Shown here one piece after another: positions 1 to 6,028 of a stretch of 10,512 bases of DNA. The translations under genes and the position numbers were made by a program. Source of the DNA: Halanaerobium sp964649895. Lineage in GTDB: Bacteria; Bacillota; Halanaerobiia; Halanaerobiales; Halanaerobiaceae. Location: positions 1 to 10,512 of the forward strand of contig CAZYRX010000064.1 of the NCBI GenBank assembly GCA_964649895.1. Reading direction: 5' to 3'. Within the stretch, counting starts at the first letter, position 1. Each line of letters starts with the position of its first letter. The notes beneath the pieces are model-generated. The model saw only the letters and a program-made list of their open reading frames with translations, searched no databases and was not told the origin of the DNA.

Positions 1-516
1 GATTCATCCCCGCCCATTAATATGAGCGAGGCTTTCTCGGCTAAAGTAGGGTAATTGAAAGAAGAGAAAATGCTGGTCCAGTAATTATCAAGGAAGATCT
101 ATCATATAAGAAACTTGAAGAAGATGGCTGGACATATAAGAGAGGGATAATAACTCACAACCTTGATGAGAAGGAGCAGTTGTTAAGTCCCCAGAAGAAT
201 TACAATTTGCTCACTAAAAACAATAAAGATGCTAAGGTGGACCTTAAAGTGGCGAAGGAGCTTGCGAAGAAGGATGACACATCTTTTATTTTTTCTAATG
301 AGATAGGGGTAATGAGAAATTAAAATCCCTCTTAGATATGAATCAGATGGTATTAAAAAGATTATATCTATCTTGAGTGCAATGATCGCGATGTATAATA
401 AGCCTGGTATTTGTCTGGCAGTGGACGAGCTTGATGCCGGTATATTTGAATATCTTTTAGGTGAAATTCTGGAGATCATTCAGGATAGATCAAATTCAAT
501 GACTGCTTTGATTTAA
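1..516 (+). pseudogene. Decayed AAA_21-type ATP-binding protein, partial at left edge
   Basis: This is the remnant of a large AAA/ABC-like ATPase, seen in three pieces. Bases 1-54 (frame 1) read DSSPPINMSEAFSAKVG then stop. Bases 51-323 (frame 3) read through ENAGPVIIKEDLSYKKLEED and later DDTSFIFSNEI, then stop. Bases 322-516 (frame 1) read IPLRYESDGIKKIIS and, further on, the Walker B stretch LAVDELDAGIFEYLLGEIL, then stop. The last piece matches from memory the C-terminal ATPase region of a clostridial AAA family, where the signature-like SDGIKK precedes the Walker B aspartate-glutamate. In that family a segment such as QLIFTSHNLR should follow; here the frame ends in SNSMTALI instead. At least one frameshift, a probable internal deletion between pieces two and three, and C-terminal loss show that it is broken. 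The original role is unknown; such ATPases are often accessory or defence-associated. The 5' end lies outside the window. Confidence 0.72.
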
Positions 517-531
517 TTAACTTAGCTACTG

Positions 532-540
532 TGGTATAAT
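532..540 (+). promoter_or_regulatory. Extended -10 promoter for the AAA/nuclease gene
   Basis: TGGTATAAT combines a perfect -10 hexamer (535-540) with the TGn extension (532-534). No good -35 sits 17 bases upstream (512-517 is TTTAAT), which is tolerable for an extended -10 promoter. It lies about 35 bases before the TTG start at 576 and just past the end of the pseudogene. Confidence 0.5.
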
Positions 541-564
541 TAAAATAACTTAACGCTAAAAATG

Positions 565-570
565 AGGTGA
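565..570 (+). promoter_or_regulatory. Ribosome binding site that fixes a TTG start at 576
   Basis: AGGTGA lies 5 bases before the TTG at 576. An in-frame GTG at 567 lies inside this Shine-Dalgarno sequence and has none of its own. The binding site therefore favours 576 and a 519-residue protein beginning MKEFNTTGVC. Confidence 0.65.
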
Positions 571-575
571 GTCAA

Positions 576-2135
576 TTGAAAGAGTTTAATACAACAGGTG
601 TCTGTATTCCCGAAAAACATTATATGGCTGATGTAAGCAAAAAAATTAAAGAAATTGAAAAAATGGTTGAGTCAGGTAAGTATTTTACAATTAATAAGCC
701 CCGTCAATCTGGTAAAACAACTATACTTTATCTTTTAGAGAAAAAATTATTGAAAGATAATTTTATTCCAATTTTAATTAGTTTTGAAGGAATTGGAGAT
801 GAGGTATTTAATAGCGAAAAAGCTTTTATTAAAGCATTTATTAATTTAATAAAAAAGGATTTAAGCTTTAAGAATGAGAATGATAAACTAAATTTTGATC
901 AGAGGAAAATAGATAAGCTGGATAATTTTGCAGATTTAAATAATTATCTTTTTGAGTTTGTTGATAAAGCAGAAAGAAAAATTGTTTTAATGATTGATGA
1001 AGTTGATAAGAGCAGTAATAATCAGCTTTTTTTAAGTTTTATGGGGCTATTAAGAGATAAATTTATTAAAGCTCAGGCTGACAGAGATAAAACATTTTAT
1101 AGTGTAATTTTATCAGGGGTACATGATGTAAAAAACCTTAAACTAAAATTAAGAGATGATGAGGAACATAAATATAATAGCCCCTGGAATATCGCCAGTG
1201 AGTTTAAAGTTGATTTTGAGCTGGAGGTCGATCAAATTGCTTCGATGTTAAAAGAGTACCAAAAAGACAGGAATATTGACCTGGATTCAGATTATTTTGC
1301 TGAGAAAATGCATTACTTTACTTCGGGTCATCCGTTTTTGGTTAGTAAATTGGCAGAGATAATTGCTGAAGAAATACTGGTAGAAAATGAGTCCAACTGG
1401 CAGCAAGAATACCTTGATCAGGCAGTAAAAATCATTTTAGCAAAAGATCTACCTAATTTTGATACCTTAATTAAAAATATAGAGAATAATAGTGATTTAG
1501 AAGATATGTGTGTAGATTTAATTGTGGATGGTAGAAAAATTACTTATAATCTCGATAATCCGACAATAGAAAAGGGAGAGCTTTACGGTATTTTCAAAAA
1601 TGATGGAGGCAGCTTAAAAATTCATAATAGAATTTATGAGCAGCGAATATACAACTATTTGATATCTAAAATAGAGAATTCAATGGAAAGTGATGCTTTT
1701 GATTTCAGAGACAGCTTTATAGATGATGGTCAGCTGAATTTAAAAGCAGTACTGGAGCGTTTTCAGGTTTTCATAAAAGAACAATATAGTGATCGTGATA
1801 GAGATTTTTTAGAAAGAAATGGACGCTTGATTTTCCTCGCTTTTTTAAAGCCAATCATAAATGGTAAAGGATTTGATTTCAAAGAAGTACAGATTTCTCA
1901 GGAAAAAAGGCTTGATGTAGTAATAACTTATCTTGAGCAGAAATATATAGTGGAATTAAAAATATGGCGGGGAGAAGAATATCACCAGCAGGGATTACAG
2001 CAGCTTGCTGATTATTTGGAAAGCCAGAATATGAGTCAGGGTTATCTTTTGAGTTTTAATTTTAATCAGAATAAGGAATATAAGAATCAAGAACTGGAAG
2101 TTAAAAATAAAAAAATCTTTGCTTACTGGGTATAA
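576..2135 (+). CDS. AAA-like ATPase with C-terminal PD-(D/E)XK nuclease-like domain
   Basis: The protein is 519 aa from the TTG at 576. The N-terminal ATPase has a P-loop KPRQSGKTT at 41-49, which has lysine where the classical motif has its first glycine, and a Walker B IVLMIDEVD at about 136-144. A sensor-like strand, VILSGVHDV, follows at about 177-185, and FTSGHPFLVSKL at 248-259 resembles the helical lid of AAA_14/AAA_35-like P-loop ATPases. The last 100 residues look like a PD-(D/E)XK fold: D447, then E460-x-K462 in IVELKIW, then a QQLADYL helix. This two-domain arrangement is known from families that occur in many copies in some anaerobes. Their function is unproven, with nucleic-acid cleavage or selfish/defence roles proposed. 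No membrane segment is seen. It has its own promoter, follows a broken ATPase gene, and is followed on the other strand by a tRNA fragment, which suggests an accessory locus. The domain reading is firm; the function is not. Confidence 0.82.
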   Translation: MKEFNTTGVCIPEKHYMADVSKKIKEIEKMVESGKYFTINKPRQSGKTTILYLLEKKLLKDNFIPILISFEGIGDEVFNSEKAFIKAFINLIKKDLSFKNENDKLNFDQRKIDKLDNFADLNNYLFEFVDKAERKIVLMIDEVDKSSNNQLFLSFMGLLRDKFIKAQADRDKTFYSVILSGVHDVKNLKLKLRDDEEHKYNSPWNIASEFKVDFELEVDQIASMLKEYQKDRNIDLDSDYFAEKMHYFTSGHPFLVSKLAEIIAEEILVENESNWQQEYLDQAVKIILAKDLPNFDTLIKNIENNSDLEDMCVDLIVDGRKITYNLDNPTIEKGELYGIFKNDGGSLKIHNRIYEQRIYNYLISKIENSMESDAFDFRDSFIDDGQLNLKAVLERFQVFIKEQYSDRDRDFLERNGRLIFLAFLKPIINGKGFDFKEVQISQEKRLDVVITYLEQKYIVELKIWRGEEYHQQGLQQLADYLESQNMSQGYLLSFNFNQNKEYKNQELEVKNKKIFAYWV

Positions 2136-2142
2136 ATTAAAA

Positions 2143-2171
2143 TGGTGCCCCCGGTAGGAGTCGAACCTACG
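2143..2171 (-). pseudogene. 3' end fragment of a tRNA (Arg-like), possible attachment-site relic
   Basis: Read on the minus strand, 2171 to 2143 gives a perfect T arm (stem GTAGG/CCTAC around TTCGACT), the acceptor strand CGGGGGC, discriminator A and an encoded CCA. A complete tRNA would need GCCCCCG about 45-60 bases further up on that strand; it is absent, and no well-paired anticodon or D arm can be drawn. The acceptor and T-arm sequence is what I would expect of a Firmicutes tRNA-Arg, but the isotype is a guess without the anticodon. Tyrosine-recombinase elements commonly leave a 3' tRNA copy at one junction, so an att relic is the favoured explanation. Confidence 0.7.
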
Positions 2172-2348
2172 CTCAAGGCTTCGGAGAGTTTTGTCGAAGT
2201 TCCTTATATTAGCAGCTTTTCTTATAATCCCTGTCATAACAGCAATCTAGTGTTGGAAATATCCCATATAGTTGTAAAATACTGTATATTTTACTGCGGT
2301 ATTTAACGGTGGCTGAGGCTCACTGCGGTGAAATCACGGTGGAAAATC
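2172..2348. other. Gene-free spacer
   Basis: No open frame here has a start, a ribosome binding site and protein-like composition. Visible structure is a CTTCG/CGAAG inverted repeat (2179-2183 with 2195-2199), a perfect 8-bp inverted repeat GTAAAATA/TATTTTAC with a 5-base loop (2274-2281 with 2287-2294), and the tandem repeat listed separately. Confidence 0.5.
2293..2342. repeat. Imperfect tandem repeat, about 29 bp period
   Basis: ACTGCGGT occurs at 2293-2300 and again at 2322-2329. ACGGTGG follows each copy, at 2306-2312 and 2336-2342. The two units thus share both blocks with slightly different spacers. This GC-rich patch stands out in an AT-rich spacer. It could be a protein-binding site pair or the edge of a lost mobile element; I do not recognise it. 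Confidence 0.5.
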
Positions 2349-2430
2349 GAATAAAATTAGCATCTCAATTGGAGATGATTTACCCTCAGAGAAACTTCAT
2401 TTTTTCGATTAATGATGGAGTTTTTCTGGG
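2349..2430. repeat. Direct repeat, copy 1 (59-bp identical core 2372-2430)
   Basis: Bases 2372-2430 are identical to 10177-10235. A further 12 identical bases (GAATAAAATTAG, 2349-2360) lie upstream of both cores, separated by a diverged spacer of 11 bases here and 13 in the other copy. The core covers a terminator-like hairpin. Both copies have the same orientation and bracket the nucleoside cassette. Confidence 0.9.
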
Positions 2431-2437
2431 GGTTTTT
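2383..2437 (+). terminator. Terminator-like hairpin (repeat copy 1)
   Basis: The left arm 2383-2399 pairs with 2416-2432 over 17 bp, three of them G-T wobbles, with a 16-base loop, followed by TTTTT at 2433-2437. The form is that of an intrinsic terminator on the plus strand. The nearest upstream plus-strand gene ends 250 bases earlier, so it either insulates the regulator promoter from read-through or is a displaced copy of the terminator at the far end of the cassette. Confidence 0.6.
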
Positions 2438-2538
2438 CTCTATGTGCTATGGAAAAGTTTAAAAGATTAACAGCAGTTTTAATTAAATTTTGAGATTATT
2501 TTAAATATTCTTGCAGGAAATTCTTATAGAACAAAGAA

Positions 2539-2544
2539 TATAAT
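2539..2544 (+). promoter_or_regulatory. Probable -10 box for the regulator and cassette
   Basis: TATAAT is a perfect -10 hexamer, 59 bases before the ATG at 2603. The best upstream TTG (TTGCAG, 2511-2516) is 22 bases away, too far for a normal -35, so promoter strength is uncertain. The palindrome starting 7 bases downstream would cover the transcription start. Confidence 0.4.
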
Positions 2545-2551
2545 TAATAGC

Positions 2552-2583
2552 TTGTTAAACAAGTTATAAAACATGTACAACAA
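2552..2583. promoter_or_regulatory. Probable operator, 32-bp imperfect palindrome
   Basis: These 32 bases match their own reverse complement at 12 of 16 half-positions, with TTGTT at the left edge and AACAA at the right. Nested inside the left half is the perfect short palindrome CTTGTTAAACAAG (2551-2563). It lies between the -10 box and the ribosome binding site of the GntR-family gene, where an autorepressor would bind. GntR/HutC regulators typically bind such AT-rich dyads. Confidence 0.5.
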
Positions 2584-2602
2584 ATGATTGGAGATGTTAT
2601 TT

Positions 2603-3358
2603 ATGGAAAAAATTCAGACAATTGATAAAATTTCTAAAAAAACTACTGATAGTCGCCCATTATATGTGATAATTTATGAAAAGTTATTTGATCTTATAAA
2701 AGAAGGCCATTTTAAGAGAGGTCAGAAATTACCTGGAGAGCACACACTTGCTAATCAATTTGGAGTTAGTAGAGGTACACTTAGGCAGGCTCTCTTGATA
2801 TTACAAGAGGATGGTATTATCTATAACTATCAAGGTAAAGGTAATTTTGTTTCCCAAAACAAAAAAATGTTTGGAATAGGTTTAGAGAAAAAGGGTAATA
2901 TTTTAAATATTGCTAATCGCGGGAAAGTGAAATTAACTGATGATATTGAAGTTTTCTTTGAGTCTCCAAATAAAATGCTCCAATCAGAGCTGAAAATAGA
3001 GGCGAATGAAATAATTCTTGTTGTAAAAAGAGTTTATAAGGTTAATAAAACAGAAGTCTCGTACTTTATATCTTTTATTCCTTATAAAAATATAGATAAA
3101 GAGGAGATAGATATAGAAGATCATAGAAGTCTTGTGGATTACCTTGATAGTGTTTTTTACAAAAAGGTGGCTAATTCTCAATCTGAAATACTACTGACAG
3201 AAGCTGGTGACTTTATTGCTGATAAACTGAATGTAAGAGAATACACACCACTAATTTTATTTGAAGAAGACCTATATAAAACAACTGGAGAAGTCCTAGC
3301 TTTTTATAAACAGTATTTTTTACCTGAATACTTTTCTTTCTATATTAACAGGAAATAA
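2603..3358 (+). CDS. GntR family transcriptional regulator, HutC/UTRA type
   Basis: This 251-aa DNA-binding regulator is likely the local control protein of the nucleoside cassette. Residues 18-85 form a winged helix-turn-helix of GntR type: PLYVIIYEKLFDLIKEG, KLPGEHTLANQFGVSRGTLR, and the wing IIYNYQGKGNFV. The rest (about 95-250) has the length and pattern of a UTRA ligand-binding domain, including the VVKRVYKVN strand and the closing FYKQYFLPEYFSFYI. The ATG at 2603 is chosen because GGAG at 2590-2593 sits 9 bases before it; the in-frame TTG at 2588 and ATG at 2594 lack a usable site. HutC-type UTRA domains bind small metabolites such as sugar phosphates or amino-acid derivatives; a nucleoside or breakdown product is inferred from the neighbours only. 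A palindrome just upstream suggests autoregulation. The binding-protein gene follows after 82 bases with no clear separate promoter. Confidence 0.88.
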   Translation: MEKIQTIDKISKKTTDSRPLYVIIYEKLFDLIKEGHFKRGQKLPGEHTLANQFGVSRGTLRQALLILQEDGIIYNYQGKGNFVSQNKKMFGIGLEKKGNILNIANRGKVKLTDDIEVFFESPNKMLQSELKIEANEIILVVKRVYKVNKTEVSYFISFIPYKNIDKEEIDIEDHRSLVDYLDSVFYKKVANSQSEILLTEAGDFIADKLNVREYTPLILFEEDLYKTTGEVLAFYKQYFLPEYFSFYINRK

Positions 3359-3362
3359 TTAT

Positions 3363-3395
3363 ATGGAGGTGATTAACAAAGAGAGTTTAATTTAA
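3363..3395 (+). other. Orphan Shine-Dalgarno and 10-codon open frame
   Basis: GGAGGTGAT (3365-3373) is a full complement to the 16S rRNA 3' end, yet no start codon lies 5-10 bases beyond it. It overlaps an ATG at 3363 opening a 10-codon frame (MEVINKESLI), which itself has no upstream binding site. The stretch may be a leftover of a lost small gene, or a ribosome standby site. The true site for the next gene is AAAGGAGGA at 3426-3434. Confidence 0.3.
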
Positions 3396-3440
3396 AGAGA
3401 TCAAAAATTGGATTTTAAAAAATTAAAGGAGGAGTAAAAA

Positions 3441-4466
3441 GTGAAACTTAAAAAAATTATGTTGTTACTATTAGTGGTGTTTTTTGTTTTTTCATTGACA
3501 GTTAGTATAGGAGCTGCAGAAGATAAGTTTGGTTTAATACTAGCAACTGGTGGATTGGGAGATCAGTCTTTCAATGATCTAACTTATCAGGGAATGGAAA
3601 GAGCTCAAGAAGAACTTGGTATTACTTTTGACTATGTAGAACCAAAAGAAATTGCTGATTATGAAACCTATCAGCGTGATTTGGCTAAATCAGGGGAATA
3701 CGGATTAATTGTTACAGTAGGATTTGATCAGGCTTCTGCTTTAGAAAAAATTGCAACTGAATATCCAGACCAGAAATTTGCAATTATTGACATGGTTGTT
3801 GATAAGCCAAACGTTGCTTCTTATGTATCGAAAGAGCATCAAGGCTCATTTCTTGTTGGAGCTTTAGCAGGTTTGATGGAAAAACAAAACAGCAATCCAA
3901 AACTTAATGATGATCAAGTAATCGGTATTGTAGGAGGTATGGATATACCATTAATCAGAAAATTTGTGGCTGGATATGAAGCTGGTGCTAAATATGTAAA
4001 TCCTGAAGTAGAAGTTTTAGTTGACTATGTAGGTGGCTGGAGCGACCCAACTACTGCAAAAGAAATTGCTATGGCCATGAATAGACGTGGTGCTGATATT
4101 GTTTATCATGCTGCAGGTGGATCAGGACTTGGAGTTTTCCAGGCAGCAGAAAACGAAGATTTTCTTTCTATAGGGGTAAACTCAAATCAAAATCATATTA
4201 AACCAAATTATATTATAGCCAGTATGGTTAAAAAAGTTGATGTGGCAACTTATGATTCAGTTAAGAGTGTTCTTAATGATAGCTTTGAACCTGGTGTTCA
4301 TAATCTTGGTATCAAAGATGGAGGAATTGACTATACTCGTGAGAACAGTGAAGTTGAAGTAGAAGAAGAAATAATAGAGCAAGTTGAAGATCTGAAAGAA
4401 AAAATTAAATCAGGTGAAATTGAAGTTCCTGACACAATTGAAGCTGTAGAAAGTTTCTTAAATTAA
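3441..4466 (+). CDS. BMP family nucleoside-binding ABC transporter protein
   Basis: This 341-aa extracytoplasmic receptor probably delivers purine nucleosides to the ABC transporter encoded next. It has a signal peptide (KLKK, then a hydrophobic run to about residue 23, cleavage near GAA-ED at 26). The mature part has the BMP/PnrA fold markers: GGLGDQSFND at 37-46, EHQGSFLVGALAG, the hinge region GGMDIPLIRKFVAGYEAG, then GGWSDPT and HAAGGSGLGVFQAA. Known members of the family (PnrA, BmpA, NupN) bind purine or other nucleosides. No cysteine follows the signal peptide, so it is not a lipoprotein; it should be free in a periplasm. The GTG start at 3441 is supported by AAAGGAGGA 6 bases before it. 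The C-terminus carries an acidic, helix-prone tail (EVEVEEEIIEQVEDLKEKI). A strong hairpin follows the stop. The exact ligand cannot be read from sequence. Confidence 0.92.
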   Translation: MKLKKIMLLLLVVFFVFSLTVSIGAAEDKFGLILATGGLGDQSFNDLTYQGMERAQEELGITFDYVEPKEIADYETYQRDLAKSGEYGLIVTVGFDQASALEKIATEYPDQKFAIIDMVVDKPNVASYVSKEHQGSFLVGALAGLMEKQNSNPKLNDDQVIGIVGGMDIPLIRKFVAGYEAGAKYVNPEVEVLVDYVGGWSDPTTAKEIAMAMNRRGADIVYHAAGGSGLGVFQAAENEDFLSIGVNSNQNHIKPNYIIASMVKKVDVATYDSVKSVLNDSFEPGVHNLGIKDGGIDYTRENSEVEVEEEIIEQVEDLKEKIKSGEIEVPDTIEAVESFLN

Positions 4467-4473
4467 TAAATAA

Positions 4474-4509
4474 TAATCTCCGGTAGTTTATAAAGGCTAC
4501 CGGAGATTA
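4474..4509 (+). promoter_or_regulatory. Perfect 13-bp intercistronic hairpin
   Basis: Bases 4474-4486 pair without mismatch with 4497-4509 around a 10-base loop. No T run follows (the next bases are AATGGAGTGA), so it is unlikely to stop transcription fully. It sits between the binding-protein gene and the ATPase gene, ending 3 bases before the ATPase ribosome binding site (GGAG, 4513-4516). Likely roles are 3' protection of the binding-protein message and lowered expression of the membrane part, as in other binding-protein operons. Confidence 0.75.
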
Positions 4510-4525
4510 AATGGAGTGACTAAAT

Positions 4526-6028
4526 ATGCCTCTAGCAATAGAAATGAAAAATATAACAAAGAAATTTCCTGGAGTTATGGCAAATGACAAGGTTAATTTT
4601 AATGTTGAAAAAGGAGAAATACACAGTCTTTTAGGTGAAAATGGTGCAGGGAAAACAACTTTAATGAATGTGCTATTTGGATTATATAAACCTGAAAATG
4701 GAGAAATATTTTTAAAGGGAGAAAAAGTTAATATAGAAAGTCCAAAGCGAGCACTGAAAAAGGGTTTAGGAATGGTTCATCAGCATTTTATGTTGATTAA
4801 CAGAATGACTGTACTTGAAAATATTATTTTAGGTATGAGTAATGAGCTTTCACTTAATAAAAAAGAACATAGAAGAAGTATTAATGAATTAGCAGAAAAA
4901 TATGACTTTGCGATTAATATTGATGAGAAAATTGAAAACCTCTCTGTGGGTATGAAACAAAGGATAGAAATATTAAAGACTTTATATCGTGGCGCTGAAA
5001 TTATTATTTTTGATGAACCAACAGCTGTTCTAACACCAGGTGAGGTTGAAGAGTTATATAATATCTTAAATATGTTAAGAGAACAGGGAAAAACAGTTAT
5101 ATTTATAACACATAAACTGAATGAAACTATGGAGATTGCCGATAGAATAACTGTTTTGCGTAACGGGAAAAAAGTTTCGACTGAAAAAAAGGAAAATACA
5201 AATACCAATAAATTAGCTCAGCTAATGGTAGGAAGAGAAGTTGATTTTGAAGTTGATATCAAAGAAAAAGAACCTGGAAATGAGATATTGAAGATTAGAA
5301 ATTTAGAGCTGCTTGCAGATAGACCTGAAACTATTGATCTCAGTGTGCATCAGGGAGAGATAGTTGGTATTGCTGGAGTTGAAGGAAATGGTCAATTAGA
5401 ATTAGAAGAGATGATTATGGGATTAAGAAAAGTTATAGATGGGCATATTTCTTTAGATAATAAGGAAATCACTGATAAAAACACTAAAGAACGGAAGAAA
5501 ATGAGGATTGCTTATATACCATCAGACAGGCATAACCGGGCTGTTTTTAAAAACTTTACAATTAAAGAAAATATTTTACTTGGCTATCATTATAAGTCTC
5601 CATTTTGTAAAAATCATATCATTCAAGAAGAGAAATTAAAGGAACATAGTGAAAAAATAATTTCTGACTATAATGTTAAAACCCCAAATAGTGGACAATT
5701 ATTAAAAAATCTATCAGGAGGTAATCAGCAAAAAGTTGTATTGGGAAGAGAAGTAAGTCAGAAACCAGAATTTGTACTGGCTGCACAGCCTACAAGAGGG
5801 CTTGATATTGGAGCAATTGAATATATTCATAATCTTTTACTTGATTTAAGAGAAGATAATAAGGGTATTCTATTAATCTCAGCTGATCTGAATGAAGTAA
5901 TCAAATTGAGTGACAGAATAGCTGTATTATATGAAGGTAAAATTATGGGTTTTAAAGATAAAAAGGACTTTACACGAAATGAAATTGGAATGTTAATGGC
6001 CGGGGAGATGGTAGAAAATGAAGCTTAA
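4526..6028 (+). CDS. Nucleoside ABC transporter ATP-binding protein (two NBDs, NupO-like)
   Basis: This 500-aa cytoplasmic ATPase of a BMP-type nucleoside importer has two fused ATP-binding domains in one chain. The first (about 1-240) is complete: Walker A GENGAGKTT (37-45), Q86, signature LSVGMKQR (139-146), Walker B IIIFDEP (160-165) and switch His196. The second (about 250-495) is degenerate: GVEGNGQ (284-290) lacks the lysine, the signature LSGGNQQ (396-402) is intact, Walker B is VLAAQPTRG without Asp-Glu, and D454 stands where the switch histidine would be. That asymmetry is normal for the RbsA/XylG/NupO type, so it is not decay. GGAG at 4513 supports the ATG. The gene overlaps the first permease by 11 bases, indicating coupled translation. 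The substrate is set by the receptor and permeases; purine nucleosides are inferred. Confidence 0.93.
   Translation: MPLAIEMKNITKKFPGVMANDKVNFNVEKGEIHSLLGENGAGKTTLMNVLFGLYKPENGEIFLKGEKVNIESPKRALKKGLGMVHQHFMLINRMTVLENIILGMSNELSLNKKEHRRSINELAEKYDFAINIDEKIENLSVGMKQRIEILKTLYRGAEIIIFDEPTAVLTPGEVEELYNILNMLREQGKTVIFITHKLNETMEIADRITVLRNGKKVSTEKKENTNTNKLAQLMVGREVDFEVDIKEKEPGNEILKIRNLELLADRPETIDLSVHQGEIVGIAGVEGNGQLELEEMIMGLRKVIDGHISLDNKEITDKNTKERKKMRIAYIPSDRHNRAVFKNFTIKENILLGYHYKSPFCKNHIIQEEKLKEHSEKIISDYNVKTPNSGQLLKNLSGGNQQKVVLGREVSQKPEFVLAAQPTRGLDIGAIEYIHNLLLDLREDNKGILLISADLNEVIKLSDRIAVLYEGKIMGFKDKKDFTRNEIGMLMAGEMVENEA

Noticed and set aside
183..479. Minus-strand open frame across the pseudogene
   Set aside because: It is antisense to recognisable ATPase sequence, has no ribosome binding site, and its composition is not that of a known family.
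2143..2230. Complete tRNA, or the 3' end of tmRNA
   Set aside because: No 5' GCCCCCG partner and no sound anticodon or D arm can be drawn. tmRNA would end in an acceptor pairing with GGGG, whereas this acceptor strand is itself G-rich.
1995..2237. Minus-strand open frame running through the tRNA fragment into the AAA gene
   Set aside because: It is a chance frame, partly read from the tRNA T arm, and antisense to a convincing gene.
2240..2470. Plus-strand open frame across the tandem repeat and first terminator hairpin
   Set aside because: It has no start with a ribosome binding site, its end is the hairpin repeat, and the second repeat copy carries an in-frame stop just upstream.
3359..3440. 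Purine riboswitch ahead of the binding-protein gene
   Set aside because: The leader is only 82 bases long and shows no three-way junction core or terminator/antiterminator pair.
5250..6028. Second ATP-binding domain as a decayed domain
   Set aside because: Loss of the Walker lysine and the Asp-Glu pair is the normal state of the second domain in this transporter type.
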